Positions 1 through 11,702 of a stretch of DNA of 64,000 nucleotides are shown here, piece after piece. This DNA comes from Glossina fuscipes. Lineage: Eukaryota; Arthropoda; Insecta; Diptera; Glossinidae. Numbering within the stretch: the first letter of the stretch is position 1; each line of letters starts with the position of its first letter. The stretch is taken from the NCBI RefSeq assembly GCF_014805625.2, contig NW_023998492.1, positions 201,092-265,091 on the forward strand, given 5' to 3'. The translations under genes and the position numbers were made by a program. Below the pieces are notes generated by a model that did not search any database, was not told the DNA's origin, and was given only the letters and a program-made list of their open reading frames with translations.

Positions 1-47
1 GATAAACTAAACACTTCATACCACGATACTATATCAATATTATTACA
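1..47 (+). repeat. LTR-like 3' end at window edge
   Basis: Bases 21-47 match, in reverse complement, the block that begins at 34730. Both contain CACGATACTATATCAAT followed by an A/T stretch ending ATTACA. The minus-strand sequence at 34730-35147 looks like an LTR, so this is probably the last bases of another copy whose body lies left of the window. Only about 45 bases are shared, so this is tentative. Confidence 0.3.
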
Positions 48-1254
48 CACATAAAGCGGTTAGATATTGAGAACCGCTCTATGTTGCTCAAGTCATGGAA
101 ATTTTCCTAAATCTCCTTGACAAAATCAAAATGCAAATTTGGGAAGACACACTTACCGTTCAGCTTCCTGATTACTAATACTCAACATTGTAAATTAGAA
201 ATTCACCTGAAGTTATCTTCTTTCTCAAGTTATCTTCCTCTTTTAGCAGCATAGCAAGTGTGGTGAATCGACAGCTATGAAAGCAGTGCGCTCAGCACCA
301 CCGATCAGTCTTCTATTGCACCGCGGCATTGGAGGATAAAGGTAAGCATGCCGTATTATTCCTCCAGAAAGTTGATGATTCGCTGTTTCCTGCAATAGAA
401 CTGTCAATCATCCTTCGGTCTGAAAAATATATCGCTGGAGTAAGCTGGAGTGACTGTACGCTGAACAGTACCTACGTTCTTTAAACATACGGTAATTCTT
501 CAAACGGTATTCAGAACGGAATTTTTTCAGTAATCCATCAAAATAGTACCTAGAAGAACGCTTCACGGCAATTTTAACGGGGTCGGCAAACAAAACGCGT
601 CAAAGTTAGGAAAGTCAAAAGCAAATACGCGATGGAAGGGCAGACTAGGACTTAACTGCACTCACGTATTTACACGGAGTAGCAATGAATGACGAACAAT
701 GAACAGGCAAGCAATACAATAAGATAGCAGGCAAACAGGACTGGCATAGTACCGCCGACATTCTTTATAATTTTTTTTTATTACTGTTGTAATATACCAG
801 CTGGGCTAGTCAGGCGTGATATATTAAAATCAACTCTACCTCTTGGCATACGTTACAGCGTTTTGTGTTCGGAAATCAGTACAAAACTAGAGCACAATTA
901 GTAACAATTTAGAGCAGCCAGCTTCTCTCCGAAGTTGTAACAGAAGTGTAACGAAGCCTGCAATCCTTTATGTCGCTTATATCTACCCGTGTTATTCGGC
1001 CTCCTTCTTAACTGAAGACTGTGGATATTTCATCGCATAATCTAGACCAGGAACCGCGCTCGCTGTCCTCGGCATCAAACACTATTCACATTTTTCGTTT
1101 TGCTTACTTAGCTGATGACAGCAATAAACTAAGCAGTCCTCCTCGTGTCAGCTACGGCGAATCAGTAAAGAACCGCATCCACATCCAGTCCAAATCTAGA
1201 AAAATATAATCAGATCATTCAGAGTTCTGCTTCACTCCATCACCTTTAATGAAT
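48..1254. other. AT-rich DNA, no recognised gene
   Basis: Only short ORFs of about 60 codons occur (for example 408-593 minus and 1021-1209 plus). None carries a motif I recognise, and I see no repeat structure or RNA gene. Confidence 0.5.
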
Positions 1255-1675
1255 TCCCCATTCTGACTTCGATAATTTGCTGCTCTTTGGCTTTAAAATT
1301 TCGAATTGGGACCCGCTTATCTTTTTGCTTCCTCATGAAAATAGATTGACCTTGTTAGCCTTACCGTCACTTGAGAAAGACGGTTTTATCTACGATGTTT
1401 CCTTCTTAATTAACTTAATAAATGGTACTTTCGACTCGCCGACACTACTTGAAATAAACTTCAATGTTCAGAACTCTTTCCCTAGGAACTTTACTTTCAC
1501 AAAGCTTAGTCAATGTAGACGTAATTACGAATTTTTCAATCCTTTTAGAATACCTTGCAAAAATCGGATTTTTTAAATTCTAACAAATCAACCCTACTAA
1601 ATATACGCGCTTTGTCTATGTCGTACCCAAATTATCATCTAACCTTGAAATCTTCGCACGATTTGAAAATTGTAC
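1255..1675 (+). mobile_element. CR1-type LINE, 3' end fragment
   Basis: The frame at 1277-1576 (99 codons) aligns with the C-terminus of the CR1 LINE at 5530-5919 (minus). Shared landmarks are a NWDP/GWDP motif near the start, then LPSLEK, GVSF- or DVSF-like residues, a NG(A/T)xD(T/S)P motif, and FNPxRxxCKN at the end. Similarity continues past the stop into a short segment containing TATGTCGTAC, as in the 3' UTR of the larger copy. Only the 3' few hundred bases are present, which is typical 5' truncation from target-primed reverse transcription. Divergence from the larger copy suggests a related subfamily or an older insertion. Confidence 0.75.
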
Positions 1676-2766
1676 CGATTATCGATTGCTTTCATTTGTA
1701 TGTACTCTAAACCAGATTTACGCCAGATATGAGTGTGCTCTGTATTAAATGCGTACACGGTCCGACCGTTATTCTTTTTATTTTTTGTTTCTTTTTTTCG
1801 CTTTCTTTATTTACTTTGCAATGCTTACTACCGTTACTTGTCATTGTATTTATTTTTAAACGTTAGTTGAATTCGGCTGGTAATTTATTTTAGCTGAAAA
1901 AATTCATGATGTAGATGTTGATGCACCTAGAGATTTATAGAAATTGAGAGACCGCGTACGAGCCAAGCCATGGTGCATCAATCTGAGCAAGTGGTAATTA
2001 GACAGCACTATGTCTGGTGAATACGCTGGCTGTGGCAAAACTTCGTATTGGAGCTACAACGGTGCATCCTCGACAATTTTTGCAACGTCTGAACGAGCAG
2101 AACAATGACTTTGCGTCCGTTAATTGCTGTTCATGATCTCTTTTGAAACAATACATCGTTCAAGTTGCTCATTTGATGTGGATAGACATCTGATTTAGAT
2201 TCTTTTTTTTTGCTCTAATTTTCAAAAATTAGAACTTTCCGCTTACCAAAACTTGAATTATAAACGTAATAAAACGATTAACGCCATTTACTAACGGAAC
2301 TTTGTGATGGCCCTAACAGGTGGCTTCACCCAAAAGCAAAAGCTTTTCATAGCCTTGACGAATATCTCAATCTATCGTTATTATTTATTGTGGATGAGCT
2401 ATGACTTTTCGTCTTATTCTGAGCGGCCTTCTACTTGCGCCTATTGTTGCACTTCCATTTATGATTTTCACATACTAAGGAGCTTGTTTTAGTGCAAAAT
2501 TTATATTGAAGAATTTTGTTATTGCCACTTTTGTTTCAGAACACGTTATTTGATACCAATTGACTCAAATCTGGACAAGCCAAACACAAACACTAACTTT
2601 ACAACCGTTGATCACTAAAAATTACAAAATAATTAATTAATTCAGTGTTAAGTGCAATACAATTGCCGAAATTAGAAGTTAGAAGTAAGTGCTTCTTCAT
2701 AATAAATTTCCCTATTGGTTGTTTAATATCTCTTTGTTTTACCCTGCAATACACAGAGAGAGTTTA
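1676..2766. other. AT-rich DNA, no recognised gene
   Basis: Long T runs near 1770-1860 may belong to the tail region of the preceding CR1 fragment. The ORF at 2304-2492 has no recognisable motif. Confidence 0.45.
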
Positions 2767-2820
2767 TTAGGTGCACCGGAGTTGTTAGGTGCAACAAAGT
2801 CGTTAGATGCACCACAGTCA
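2767..2820 (+). repeat. 18-bp minisatellite, three units
   Basis: Three tandem 18-base units start at 2767, 2785 and 2803, each beginning TTAGGTGCA or TTAGATGCA. The period is a multiple of three, and the plus frame reads through it as three hexapeptides of the pattern L-G/D-A-P/T-x-x inside an open frame of about 54 codons without an ATG. It could be a remnant of repetitive coding sequence or a chance minisatellite. Confidence 0.6.
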
Positions 2821-3947
2821 TCAGTGGCCGTGTTGTTCTCTTAGGTTGCAGCTATAGACCGCAGTTTTTAAGATATTGTGGTGAAGTTTGGTACACTGAC
2901 GCGTATTGGTGCAAGGAGAAAGGCTATTGAAAATGATACGGATCGGACTACTTCATCGACCGTTTGCCATATAACGAATTATATCATATCATCAGTCAGC
3001 GCAGCAGTTGAGTTCAGCGCAGTCGCTGGGAAGTTCGAGCCAAACCTGAGTTTCTGTCTCTATACGGTGAAATTTTAACAATTTTTTCAAAACTTTTAAT
3101 GAAACTAAGGTAAAATAGTAAAGTTTTTATTTAAAAAATGTATTTTATTAAAAGTTTGATACGAATTAATATCCCTGATGCAATGATATGTTTAGTAGTA
3201 GCTAAGATTGTGTTGGTTAATCGAGAGTATGTAATTTTGGATCAATTTTGCAACACTTGGTTCTAATTTCCATTTAATTAATGAGCTACAGCACAGGATA
3301 AAAGGGATCGAGACTTCATCTTTTTGTTTGAAAAAGCTTTCACATAAATAAACGTAAACACTTTCTAGGAACAGCTTAGATGTATTAGCACCGGCCCGTG
3401 ATGTCGTCGAAAACGGCCTGCTACGTTCAAAATTTCCAATAATTCAGCTTGCTCGTACACTTCCAATAATTCACCTTGCTCGTACATAGCACATAATTGA
3501 TTAATTAAAATTGGACCATTGATGAAAAAATCCATCCCTCCCTTAGACATTGGGCTATATCACCTCAAAAGGCATTTATTTGGTACAGATAGCACTTTTG
3601 AATCGCTTGAGGAAGACCTAAAATATCAAATTTCGTAGATATAATGAATGTTTTTATCATATTTTAAAGAGTTCAAGCCAATAAAAAATGGGTTTTTCTA
3701 AACCATTTATGATAGTTGTTCCTTTAAGCGAGTAAATCCAACTTTTTAACAAAATGCGTACACGCAACGTTGATTTGCGGTGACGAGCTCATGATTATTT
3801 TTTAAGACTCCTTTAAATATATCAATCTGATTTCCGAATCCATTTATATGTGCAAGAAATGTGGTCAAAATATAAGAAGACTACAGCCGTCGCGAACGCA
3901 GTCGCAGTAAGAGTAGAAATAGAAAAAGAAGAATATATGTCTACACC
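2821..3947. other. AT-rich DNA with a small duplicated ORF
   Basis: A minus-strand frame at 3365-3550 contains a direct 27-base duplication (units from 3434 and 3461) that encodes two consecutive YEQxELLEx nonapeptides. The protein is not recognisable. Nothing else in the interval can be assigned. Confidence 0.4.
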
Positions 3948-4420
3948 TAGATTTACATGATAAAGATGAATATAGGTAACATTTTCTAGTTTGGCCTCTC
4001 CAAAGTTTTAAATTTGGGTATTCTCTCATATCCATTTTTCACAAATATAGCGAATCTTAAAAGATCGGTAAAAAGAGTTTCTGAAAGAAAAGTCTGAATT
4101 CTTTTTGTCCATTCTATAGGTACTTTTATATAGATTCACGTGATATAGGTGAATACAGACGACAGTTTCTAGTTTGGCCGCACTAGAGTCTTAAATTTGC
4201 ACGTTATTCCATTTTTCACAAACATTGCAAATTTCCAAAAATTGTTGAAAATAGTTCCCGAAAGAAAAGCTTGAATTTTTTTGCTCTGTCGTACTTTCAT
4301 ATAGATTTACGTGATATAGGTGCATATAAGTAACATTTTCTAGTTTGGCTGTATTAGAGTCACAAATTTGGGTGTTCTTCCATACCCGTTTTTCGCTAAT
4401 GTTCGCTAAAGTTTCTCACA
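3948..4420 (+). repeat. Tandem repeat, ~170-185 bp unit, about 2.6 copies
   Basis: Units start at 3948, 4131 and 4302 with TAGATTTACRTGATA-like openings. Each then carries TTTCTAGTTTGGCC or a close variant, a CATTTTTCACAAA-like segment, and GAAAGAAAAG followed by a T-rich end. Spacings are 183 and 171 bases, and the third unit fades after about 4420. Units are diverged, which suggests an old short satellite array or an internal duplication of a transposon. Confidence 0.75.
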
Positions 4421-4459
4421 AATTACTTTCATGAAATTTTTATTTTATTTTCATGATAT

Positions 4460-4960
4460 TTTTGTACCCTTTACTGAAGGATGAGGGATATGTTAATTTT
4501 GTTAAAATGTTTGCAACGCCCAGAAGGAAGAATCAGAGATCCCACAACATGTTCTTAATCGGCATAAAATTCTCAATTGATTAAGCCATATCCGTCCGTC
4601 TGTCCGTCTGAGCAATGTCTGTTGTAAACATTCTCCTGATCGCAAAAACGAAATCACCGATGTAAAATTTGGCAAAAGTATTAAAAATTCTTGCACGGAG
4701 GTTGGTTCTGAAAATGGACAAGAGCGCCGTGTATAATAGCCCTGAGATTAACCCTATTTTTCAAAAGGAATAAAACTTGGTCTTTTGCCCATTGCTCATA
4801 AATTATTGCAGGTAAATGGACAAAAATTTAAACGCACGTTTCATAAGCGATTGTATAGTACTCGCACAAAAATATCATGTTAAATACGGTAAATTTCAAA
4901 GTTCCATAAAAAAATTCTCCGAGTAAAACTTAATATAACCTGCACATCGTTGGAAAGACT
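4460..4960 (+). repeat. Dispersed repeat family, copy A
   Basis: This opens with ACCCTTTACTGAAGGATG, followed by TTGATTAAGCC, a run of CCGTCCGTCTGTCCG, and CTCCTGATCGCAAAAAC. The same ordered landmarks occur at 27815, 42940 and, inverted, at 47170-47900. No long ORF or terminal inverted repeat was found, so I cannot assign a class. Confidence 0.6.
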
Positions 4961-5529
4961 ATTAATGGAGGATTCACGCTGTGTTAGTTTCATTTTCTCA
5001 CAGAGCATGGTTTGCCCACATTAGCTAAGCAAACTTTCACTTTGTCAACCTCATTTATGACAGAGTGTAAATTTGTTGTCCCTTCATATATTAATTAAGT
5101 CATGTTTTGTTTTGTAACTAAAAAGTAGAAACAACAACGATCAGAAGGCTAAAGAAACGCCTTAAGGTGACGTTAAAAAGTAGTGGGGTTTATTTATTTA
5201 TTTATTTATTTATTTTTATTTATTTTAATTTTACTTATACTAGAAACTCAACTAAACAAATAACAGTCGAGTTCAATTGGTTCATAACGCAGAACTTATA
5301 TTAATTAATAATAAAATTTAGCATAATTATAATAAAATAAATAAGAAGAAGAAAAAAAAATAGGAGAAAGAAAAAAAAGCATGTACACTATCAGCATAGA
5401 CCTGCACTTACAATCAGTAGAGGACCAAATCGCAAATGAACCCCTAAGCCAAACATGCATAAGCCTGGCAACCGATAATAATTAACAATAATTCATTTTC
5501 GAATCGTAACGACTTTTTAAGGTTAAAAG

Positions 5530-7998
5530 CTAGTTTGAGTACGACATAGGTAAATCGCGCGTATTAAGCAATGTTGCTTTAATGAACTTTAAAGAGTCCG
5601 ATAACCAGAATAAGTGATAGACGTCATTTAGGTTCTTGCAGAAGACTCTGAGCGGATTAAACAGCTCATACTTAAATTTACACTGATTAAGCTTAACCAA
5701 GATAAAGTGCCTAGAGAAGCGGTTAGGAATATTAAAGCTTATTTCACCAAGTAATGAAGGCGTGTCAATAGCACCATTTATTACTTTGATTACAAAGGAA
5801 ACGCCAAGAACAAACCTACGTTTCTCAAGAGACGGTAAGGACAGCAGAAGCAACCTACTTTCATAGGGAGGAAGAGAGGGAATTGGATCCCAACCCAAAT
5901 TTCTAAGGGCAAACAGCAAGAATTGCTTTTGAACAGATTCAATTGAATCTAAGTAGCACCTATATGAAGGAGACTACACAACAGAGGCATAATAAGTATA
6001 GGTCTAACCAAACACATGTACAGCCTTATCGTAATGTAGGGATCATCAAGCTCTTTGGACCACCTTTTTATAAAACCAAGCGCGGACCTAGCTTTGCTTA
6101 TCGAGAGCTCAATATGCAAATTAAAACGTAACCTATGGTCAAATAGAACGCCTAAATCTGTGATCGAATCGACGTCCTCCAACTTATGTCAATCTATGAA
6201 ATACTGAGTAATGAATGACTTTCTTCTTGAGAATGAAAGCTTCTTACTTTTACTCAGATTTAGTTTCAGAAGTTGCAAAGAGCACCATGCAACGAAATTA
6301 TCCAAATCACCTTGAAGCTGTTGTGATTGCGATTCAACAGAGAAGGAAGAAAACAGTTTCACATCATCAGCATATATTAAGATCTGGCTGGAATTAACCA
6401 CCGATGGGAGATCGTTAATGTATAAACTAAATAAAATGGGACCTCAGTGACTTCCTTGAGGTACGCCAGACGTAACGGGGAATTCATCCGAGGTGATGAA
6501 GTTAAACAAAACTCTGAAGGATCTATTGTGCAGATAAGAGCTTATCCATTTCACTAAGTAGGGTGGGAAACCAGAGGCTTGGAGTTTAAAGATAAGTAGT
6601 CTATGGTTAACCATATCAAATGCTTTGCTTAAATCAGTGTAAATGACATCTGTGCGAGAGCCACTAGAAAAGGCCTTGAAAACATGACAGGTAAACTCTA
6701 ACAAGTTGGTGACTGTAAATTGCCCTTTACGAAAGCCGTGCTTGTCCGGAGAAATATACGAATTAATGGCAAAGGCCAAATGCTGAGTCACAATACGCTC
6801 GAACAACTTGGGCAAGACACTCAACTTGGCTATGCCTCTGTAGTTCTCAACAAATTGTCTACTTCCACTCTTGTGGATAGGAATAAGGAAACTACTCTTC
6901 CAACATGAAGGGAAAACACCTGAATACAAGGACATGTTAAAAATCTTTGAGATCACACCACATAACTCGACAGCGCAAGATTTAAGTACACATGATGGAA
7001 TTCCATCAGGTCCAGGCGAACAACTGTATATTAGAGAACTCAACCCTTTAAACACGTCATCTTCCGAGATAACGAAGTTAGGCATTGAAACCGAGTTAGT
7101 TAGAGGATATGGGTAGTTTGATGATAAATCGAAATTAGCAATCGAAAAGTTTCGTCGGAAGTACAAATTTAAAAAAGAATTTAGGATTAGCAAACAGAGA
7201 GGATTTAATGAACTGAAAGTATCTGCATTAATAATGATGGTTGAGGGAGTTAAATCTATGCCTCGCCACCGAGTAAGCGATATAGTCGAGCGCAGAGCCA
7301 CTTTTCGAATATTTTTTGAATAGCGAGTTTTTTCTATTCTTATGATATTTAATTGTCTTATTAAACCACGGGGGACACCTGCTTCGAGGTCGACACTGCT
7401 TCGAGGTCGACACTGCTCGTCGGAACAGATGCAGCAATAGCTAGATTTAATGTATTGTAGAACGATGACAATAAGCTTTCAATACTACCGGTTTAGAAAT
7501 CAAGCCTCAAATGTGAAAGACGATGTTTTAGCTATACAATATTGATTTTATGAAAATCATAATAATTATTTAAAAAAGTTTGATTGGGCACATTAAGGCA
7601 GTTCAACGAACCATCATTTTTATGATGAAAGGAAATGCATATTGGTGGATGGTAAGGATCCTCAGGTAAACTAAAAGGTGGACAACGATTTACGTAAATC
7701 TCGGGAAAATTGGCAGAGCAGAGATCAAGCAGTCTACCATTACAATTAGGGGTACGATTATATTGACCCAAATTATGATCAAACAATTCACTAAAGAACA
7801 CAACAGCTCTATCAGACGTTGAAGTAGGAACCAAACAGCCAGAATTATCAGTGCTACACCAAGTGACTTGAGGCAAGTTGAACTCACCCAATGCAACGAC
7901 CAAATCGGTAGGTCTAGATAGCTTGCCCACTTCACAAATGAGGGCAGCGTGTTTCTTGTAAATGGAGATATCAGAATTTCGGGGAATATAGGAGCAGG
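5530..7998 (-). pseudogene. CR1 LINE ORF2, endonuclease-reverse transcriptase (broken)
   Basis: ORF2 supplies the nick-making endonuclease and the reverse transcriptase. Only the C-terminal half of the endonuclease remains, with TCSYIP and VALGEFN (the family normally has GDFN, so the acidic Asp is replaced by Glu). A linker with PPWFNK at about 7370 follows. RT motifs in order are SPGPDGIPS, YRGIAKLSVLPKLFERIV, HGFRKGQ, YTDLSKAFD, SGVPQGSH and YADDVKLF. In-frame TGA codons sit at 6444-6446 (between PQGSH and GPILF) and 6189-6191, a TAG lies near 5974, and frames shift near 5990. A 17-base tandem duplication at about 7380-7413 also breaks the linker frame. The final frame, 5919-5530, is the conserved C-terminus. 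Confidence 0.88.
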
Positions 7999-8979
7999 TT
8001 ATAATAAATGTTTATTAAGCATTTTCGCACGAATGGCGATAAATTCAACGTCAGGAGAAGTGGGAAATTCAGTTAAATTGACGGGAATGACGCAGATATG
8101 GCAACTAATAGCTTGAGAAGGAGCCATTTTGAAGATGCTAACGCGCTTTAAGTTGATTGATGGGACTTTCGTCGCCGAATAACTTTTTATGCTATCCACC
8201 GATGTTTCAGGTGCCAGTCTTGACACAAATATTGCTTTTCTGGGAGGAACTGCCGTCAAGCAAATGTCATTACTTGGAACAGGAGGGGGGTTCACGATAG
8301 GAGAGTTTAGAGTTGGGGAGAATATAGATGGGGTTATCGCTTGCCCAATCTGGTGACCAGCGTTCATACGCGAACAGCCAGCGGGTGGGGATTATTTATT
8401 TTTCACTTCATTACTTTTAGGCGATGGTGCTTGATTAGAGTGACTGGCAGCTCTGTGCGGAGATACCCTTGCCACTTCAGCGTAGCTTAAAACCGACGGA
8501 CTTATCGGTTTGTTTGTAACTGTTTTGCTACCAACCGACTCAGAAATATCGGAAATATTACTGTTCATTTTAGAGTTAGAGGGAGCGGTAACTTGTACCA
8601 ACGAATCAGATTTGGAGAAAACCAGAGGTGACGTCCCACACGCTACGCTACGAGTAGAAGATGAGTGTCCAATAAAACGACACTCATCAAACCTAGACTG
8701 AATGAGCTCAAACTTTTCCCACAAGGAGCCGAGTTTTCTACTCAATTCCGAGAAACCATAACGGGTCTCCGTGAAAAGTTTATAAAAGTCAATGTCCCGC
8801 TGCCTACAATCAGGACATGACCATCTTAAGCCTTTAGACGGGTCAGCGGCTGCGCCAGCAGCACGGCCGAGAATACCGGCACACTTTGCATGACCATAGC
8901 GCTCGCAGAGCCAACAAGAAACAAATCTATCAGATTCCGGGCCCGCTTTCGCCCGACAAGGTGTATATAAACACTCCAT
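7999..8979 (-). pseudogene. CR1 LINE ORF1, PHD-finger protein (broken)
   Basis: ORF1 of CR1-type LINEs encodes an RNA-binding or chaperone protein of the retrotransposition particle. The start at 8979 gives a PHD-type zinc finger in the first 60 residues: C3, C8, C22, C25, H30, C33, C55, C58 (C4HC3 order). A Ser/Asn-rich linker follows to about residue 195. An in-frame TAA at 8392-8394 interrupts it. The same frame then continues to 7999 with a C-terminal domain bearing KAIFVSRLAPET, a conserved stretch in this ORF1 type as I recall it. The protein fuses out of frame into endonuclease sequence at about 8000, which marks an internal deletion. PHD-containing ORF1s are known in CR1 elements of flies; that subfamily placement is from memory. 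Confidence 0.8.
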
Positions 8980-9000
8980 GTCCAGTCAAAAAGACAGTTG

Positions 9001-10156
9001 TGGATTAAGAAGAAGAACAGACACACAAATCGCTAAAAAAAATCCTGAACATAAAAATTTATTAACCAATTTGTGCAAAACTTCTCTGTTACGTTGATAC
9101 TGTAACGAGAGATCAATAGCAAAACAAACTACAAACAGCGAAAAAATGACAGAGGAAAAGAGGGAAAACAAAAAAAAAAAAGAGAGATTTATATCAGAGC
9201 TCAAAATTTTTGTTTGCAAAAATCCAATGAATCAAAGCGTAAAGAAAATATATTTCTGTTACTTTGAATTCACTCACTTTCTTCTCAAAGTATATTATAA
9301 ATTCACACACTATAAGGCAGAATAGCCACGAAATTCAACACAAAATTAAAATATTAATTGCCAAAACAAAATATAGACGACTATACCGCGCGACAGAGTT
9401 GCCAGACTATGAAAACTTTCAAAACGAAAGAAAAACTTAAAGATTTCTTTTTTTTTTTTAAACACATGGAAACTAGTAAATGTTAGGTTTGGCAATTTAA
9501 CATGATGCGCTTGGTTTCGCGATCGATAAACGGTTGTCATGCATACCGGTTCAGTTCAAAGTACCGCTTTCGGTTGGAAGGCCTTATAGAAAAAAAAAGA
9601 AAAAAGAAAAAAAGGTGATATGTGTGGATTTGTGTATGTAGTTCAAATGTTAGATGGCCTTTGTACCATTGTTCAGCCGTCAAATGAACTACCTATAAGC
9701 TCTTATAGCATTAACGAAAAAACAAAACTGAAAGAAAGCAAAAAGCAAATGAATGCAAAAACTGTAATTTTTTTGATTGTCTAAATAAATGAAAGAGGTT
9801 TTCTAAGCACCTAATGTTAAGAAATGTGTAAAAGTCGCTTGGAAAAATTGTCAAAATTTATAATAAATCGATAAACAGTGAATATAAAATATTTGCAGTT
9901 TTTATTGCTACGGTTTGCTAGAAGTCCTTATAAAAAAAAAGCGAAAAACAAAGGCATTAGTAAAATTGCCTGTGAAGTGGACCCAGCAATGAAGTAGTGA
10001 AAGATCCCCAAGAAATTAGTTTATTTCCCAAGGGGCGGAAACGTGAAGATACATGACGTGTGAGAATATTTATTAATGAATTAATTCTGCGGCAAACAAC
10101 AAAAAAAAAAGAAAAGCTCGGTTTAAAAAAAAATATATTTTATAAAACCACTGCTT
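9001..10156. other. AT-rich DNA with many A runs
   Basis: Possible 5' UTR of the CR1 element near 9001-9220 (minus). The rest is A-rich and has no recognisable gene. Confidence 0.4.
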
Positions 10157-10379
10157 ATGACCGCGCCATTGCCCGTGGCTACCACTGAAGGAGGTGCTCA
10201 TTGGAGGAAGTATAAGAAGACGCAGCGGTCCTGTTCGGTTGGATCAAGGGCAGTAAGGGCCGGGGCCGCTGCAGAGGAAGGAAGGCGCGATTGACGTCTG
10301 CATCCTATCCAGGGGTAGTCCGCAGCAACAACATCAACGATTTTTTCCGCTGGATCTGCTGCTTCACACAAAGGTCAGG
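10157..10379 (+). other. GC-richer block with possible splice donor
   Basis: This stretch is clearly richer in G and C than its surroundings. An ATG at 10157 opens about 46 codons before a TGA. Another frame stays open to the right and ends in CACACAAAGGTCAGGTATTT, which holds a consensus-like donor CAG/GTATTT at about 10379. It could be a 5' exon of a host gene, but no protein family is recognisable and the two frames do not agree. The opposite-strand 135-codon frame at 10364-10771 looks like chance. Confidence 0.2.
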
Positions 10380-11591
10380 TATTTACCTTCATTTTCTTGT
10401 TTTCGAGTTGTATATGAGCCGCGATGGGTGGCTAGAGTGAAAGTGCTACTGCGGTAGCGGGCGTGCGGTGGGGGTGAGCACGTGAGGAGAGGTAGAGGGA
10501 CATCAGGCAGATACATACGGACGAAGAGAAGACCAACGGATGAAATACGGGACACACGACATGAGTATACGTGCAAGGGAAAGATCCTTTTTTTTTTTGT
10601 AATATGTGATGATGTTTTTTGTTGAGATGCGGAATCGCGGGCAGAGAGTATTCTATATATCAATCGATTAGATAATCCGCGATAGACAATAATGACGACA
10701 GTTACGCTGTTCTGCAAAAGGAACAAAAAAAATTTTTTTCCTCTCATATAATACGGTACGTGTGCCCACATGATTCATTCTCCACTATTCTTAGCTAAAC
10801 GGCCTTACTTTATAGCATGAGTGTGAATGAATACACAAATGTATCTTTTTTTTTAATGTACCATACTAAACCCTAAGCTAACTGCGGTGTTACTAAGCAA
10901 AACAAGCAAGTTCGCTTTAACTTATATTTAATACATCAGGTTAACGGACAAAAGATAGAATAAGTCATTCAACAATATTGGTGTTCTGACGTAATTAGCA
11001 ACAAATTTGAATAATTACAAAATCCATCGAGGTTAAGATGGGAATTTATCCATTAGGGATTTCTGTGTTTTTGCTTACTGCTCTTGTTACCGTCATTCAA
11101 ATATGCAATCATTTCCATACGCTTAAAGAAACATTTATAATTTTAACATAAGACCTACTTTCACTTTTTATCTTTTATAAAAGCAATTTTTCTTATTTTT
11201 CTAATATCGTGTAAAACAGAGTGTAAAAAATATGTATTACTGCTTACATATACTTATTTGCAATCGTCGCAATCGTGCCTGCCTCCTTTCCTATGTACAC
11301 ATCAAGCACCTCCAAGGCGTGTGCATGTTATTAAAAATTTTCATCTTATATGCACATAAGATGTTATTAAACAAAAATTTTCTAATTTATAGCCCTCACC
11401 CTTCCTTGGTTATATTAGATTTGTTTCTGGTGTTTTTGCATCTGAAAGTACGTCTCAGTGATTGCAGATAAATTTCTTTGATTAGCGTAATATTTGAAAT
11501 CAGCTATCTGTTCGCTCTTCTCTCCCGTGCGGTTCTTCTTAACTTCTAAATTATGCTTTTAACATTTTTTATTTTTTTTTGTTTTTTTTCT
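10380..11591. other. No recognised gene
   Basis: The part to about 10560 is still GC-rich (GTGGGGGTGAGCACGTGAGG), then the sequence turns AT-rich. No domain or repeat was recognised. Confidence 0.4.
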
Positions 11592-11702
11592 AATCTCAAG
11601 TGCGGTAGAGTTTTTAATAAAAGCCGATAGCCTTAGATGCTAGTGCTTTAAGAGTTTAGTCTTAGAATTTATTTCTCTGGCGAAATTAATAATAATAATA
11701 AT
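11592..11702 (+). mobile_element. SINE copy C, 5'-truncated
   Basis: This begins inside the Pol III B box (AATCTCAAGTGCGGTAGAG) and continues with the same body as the SINEs at 22951 and 40624. It carries AAAGCCGATAGCC, then TTAGATGCTAGTGCT, then TTTAGTCTTAGAATTTATT, and ends in (AAT)n near 11702. The tRNA-like head is missing. The AGCCGATAGCC variant is the one found in the 3' end of the I-clade LINE at 25.8 kb. Confidence 0.85.

Larger units (their letters stand above)
5185..9000 (-). mobile_element. CR1-type LINE, near full length but defective
   Basis: This is the largest CR1-family insertion in the window, on the minus strand. It has ORF1 (8979 to about 7999), then the second half of an endonuclease, a linker and a reverse transcriptase ending at 5530, then a 3' UTR and a (TTTA)n tract at 5189-5224 that serves as the 3' tail. 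ORF1 ends abruptly and joins the middle of the endonuclease near 8000, so the end of ORF1 and the N-terminal half of the endonuclease are deleted. Several stops and frameshifts show it is dead. Its 5' end beyond 9000 could not be fixed and I found no target-site duplication. Confidence 0.9.

Noticed and set aside
5943..7116. Plus-strand frames of 60-80 codons across 5.9-7.1 kb
   Set aside because: They are antisense shadows of the CR1 reverse transcriptase on the minus strand.
10364..10771. 135-codon minus frame
   Set aside because: No domain, biased Ser/Phe/Ile composition, and it overlaps the GC-rich block on the other strand. Likely chance openness.
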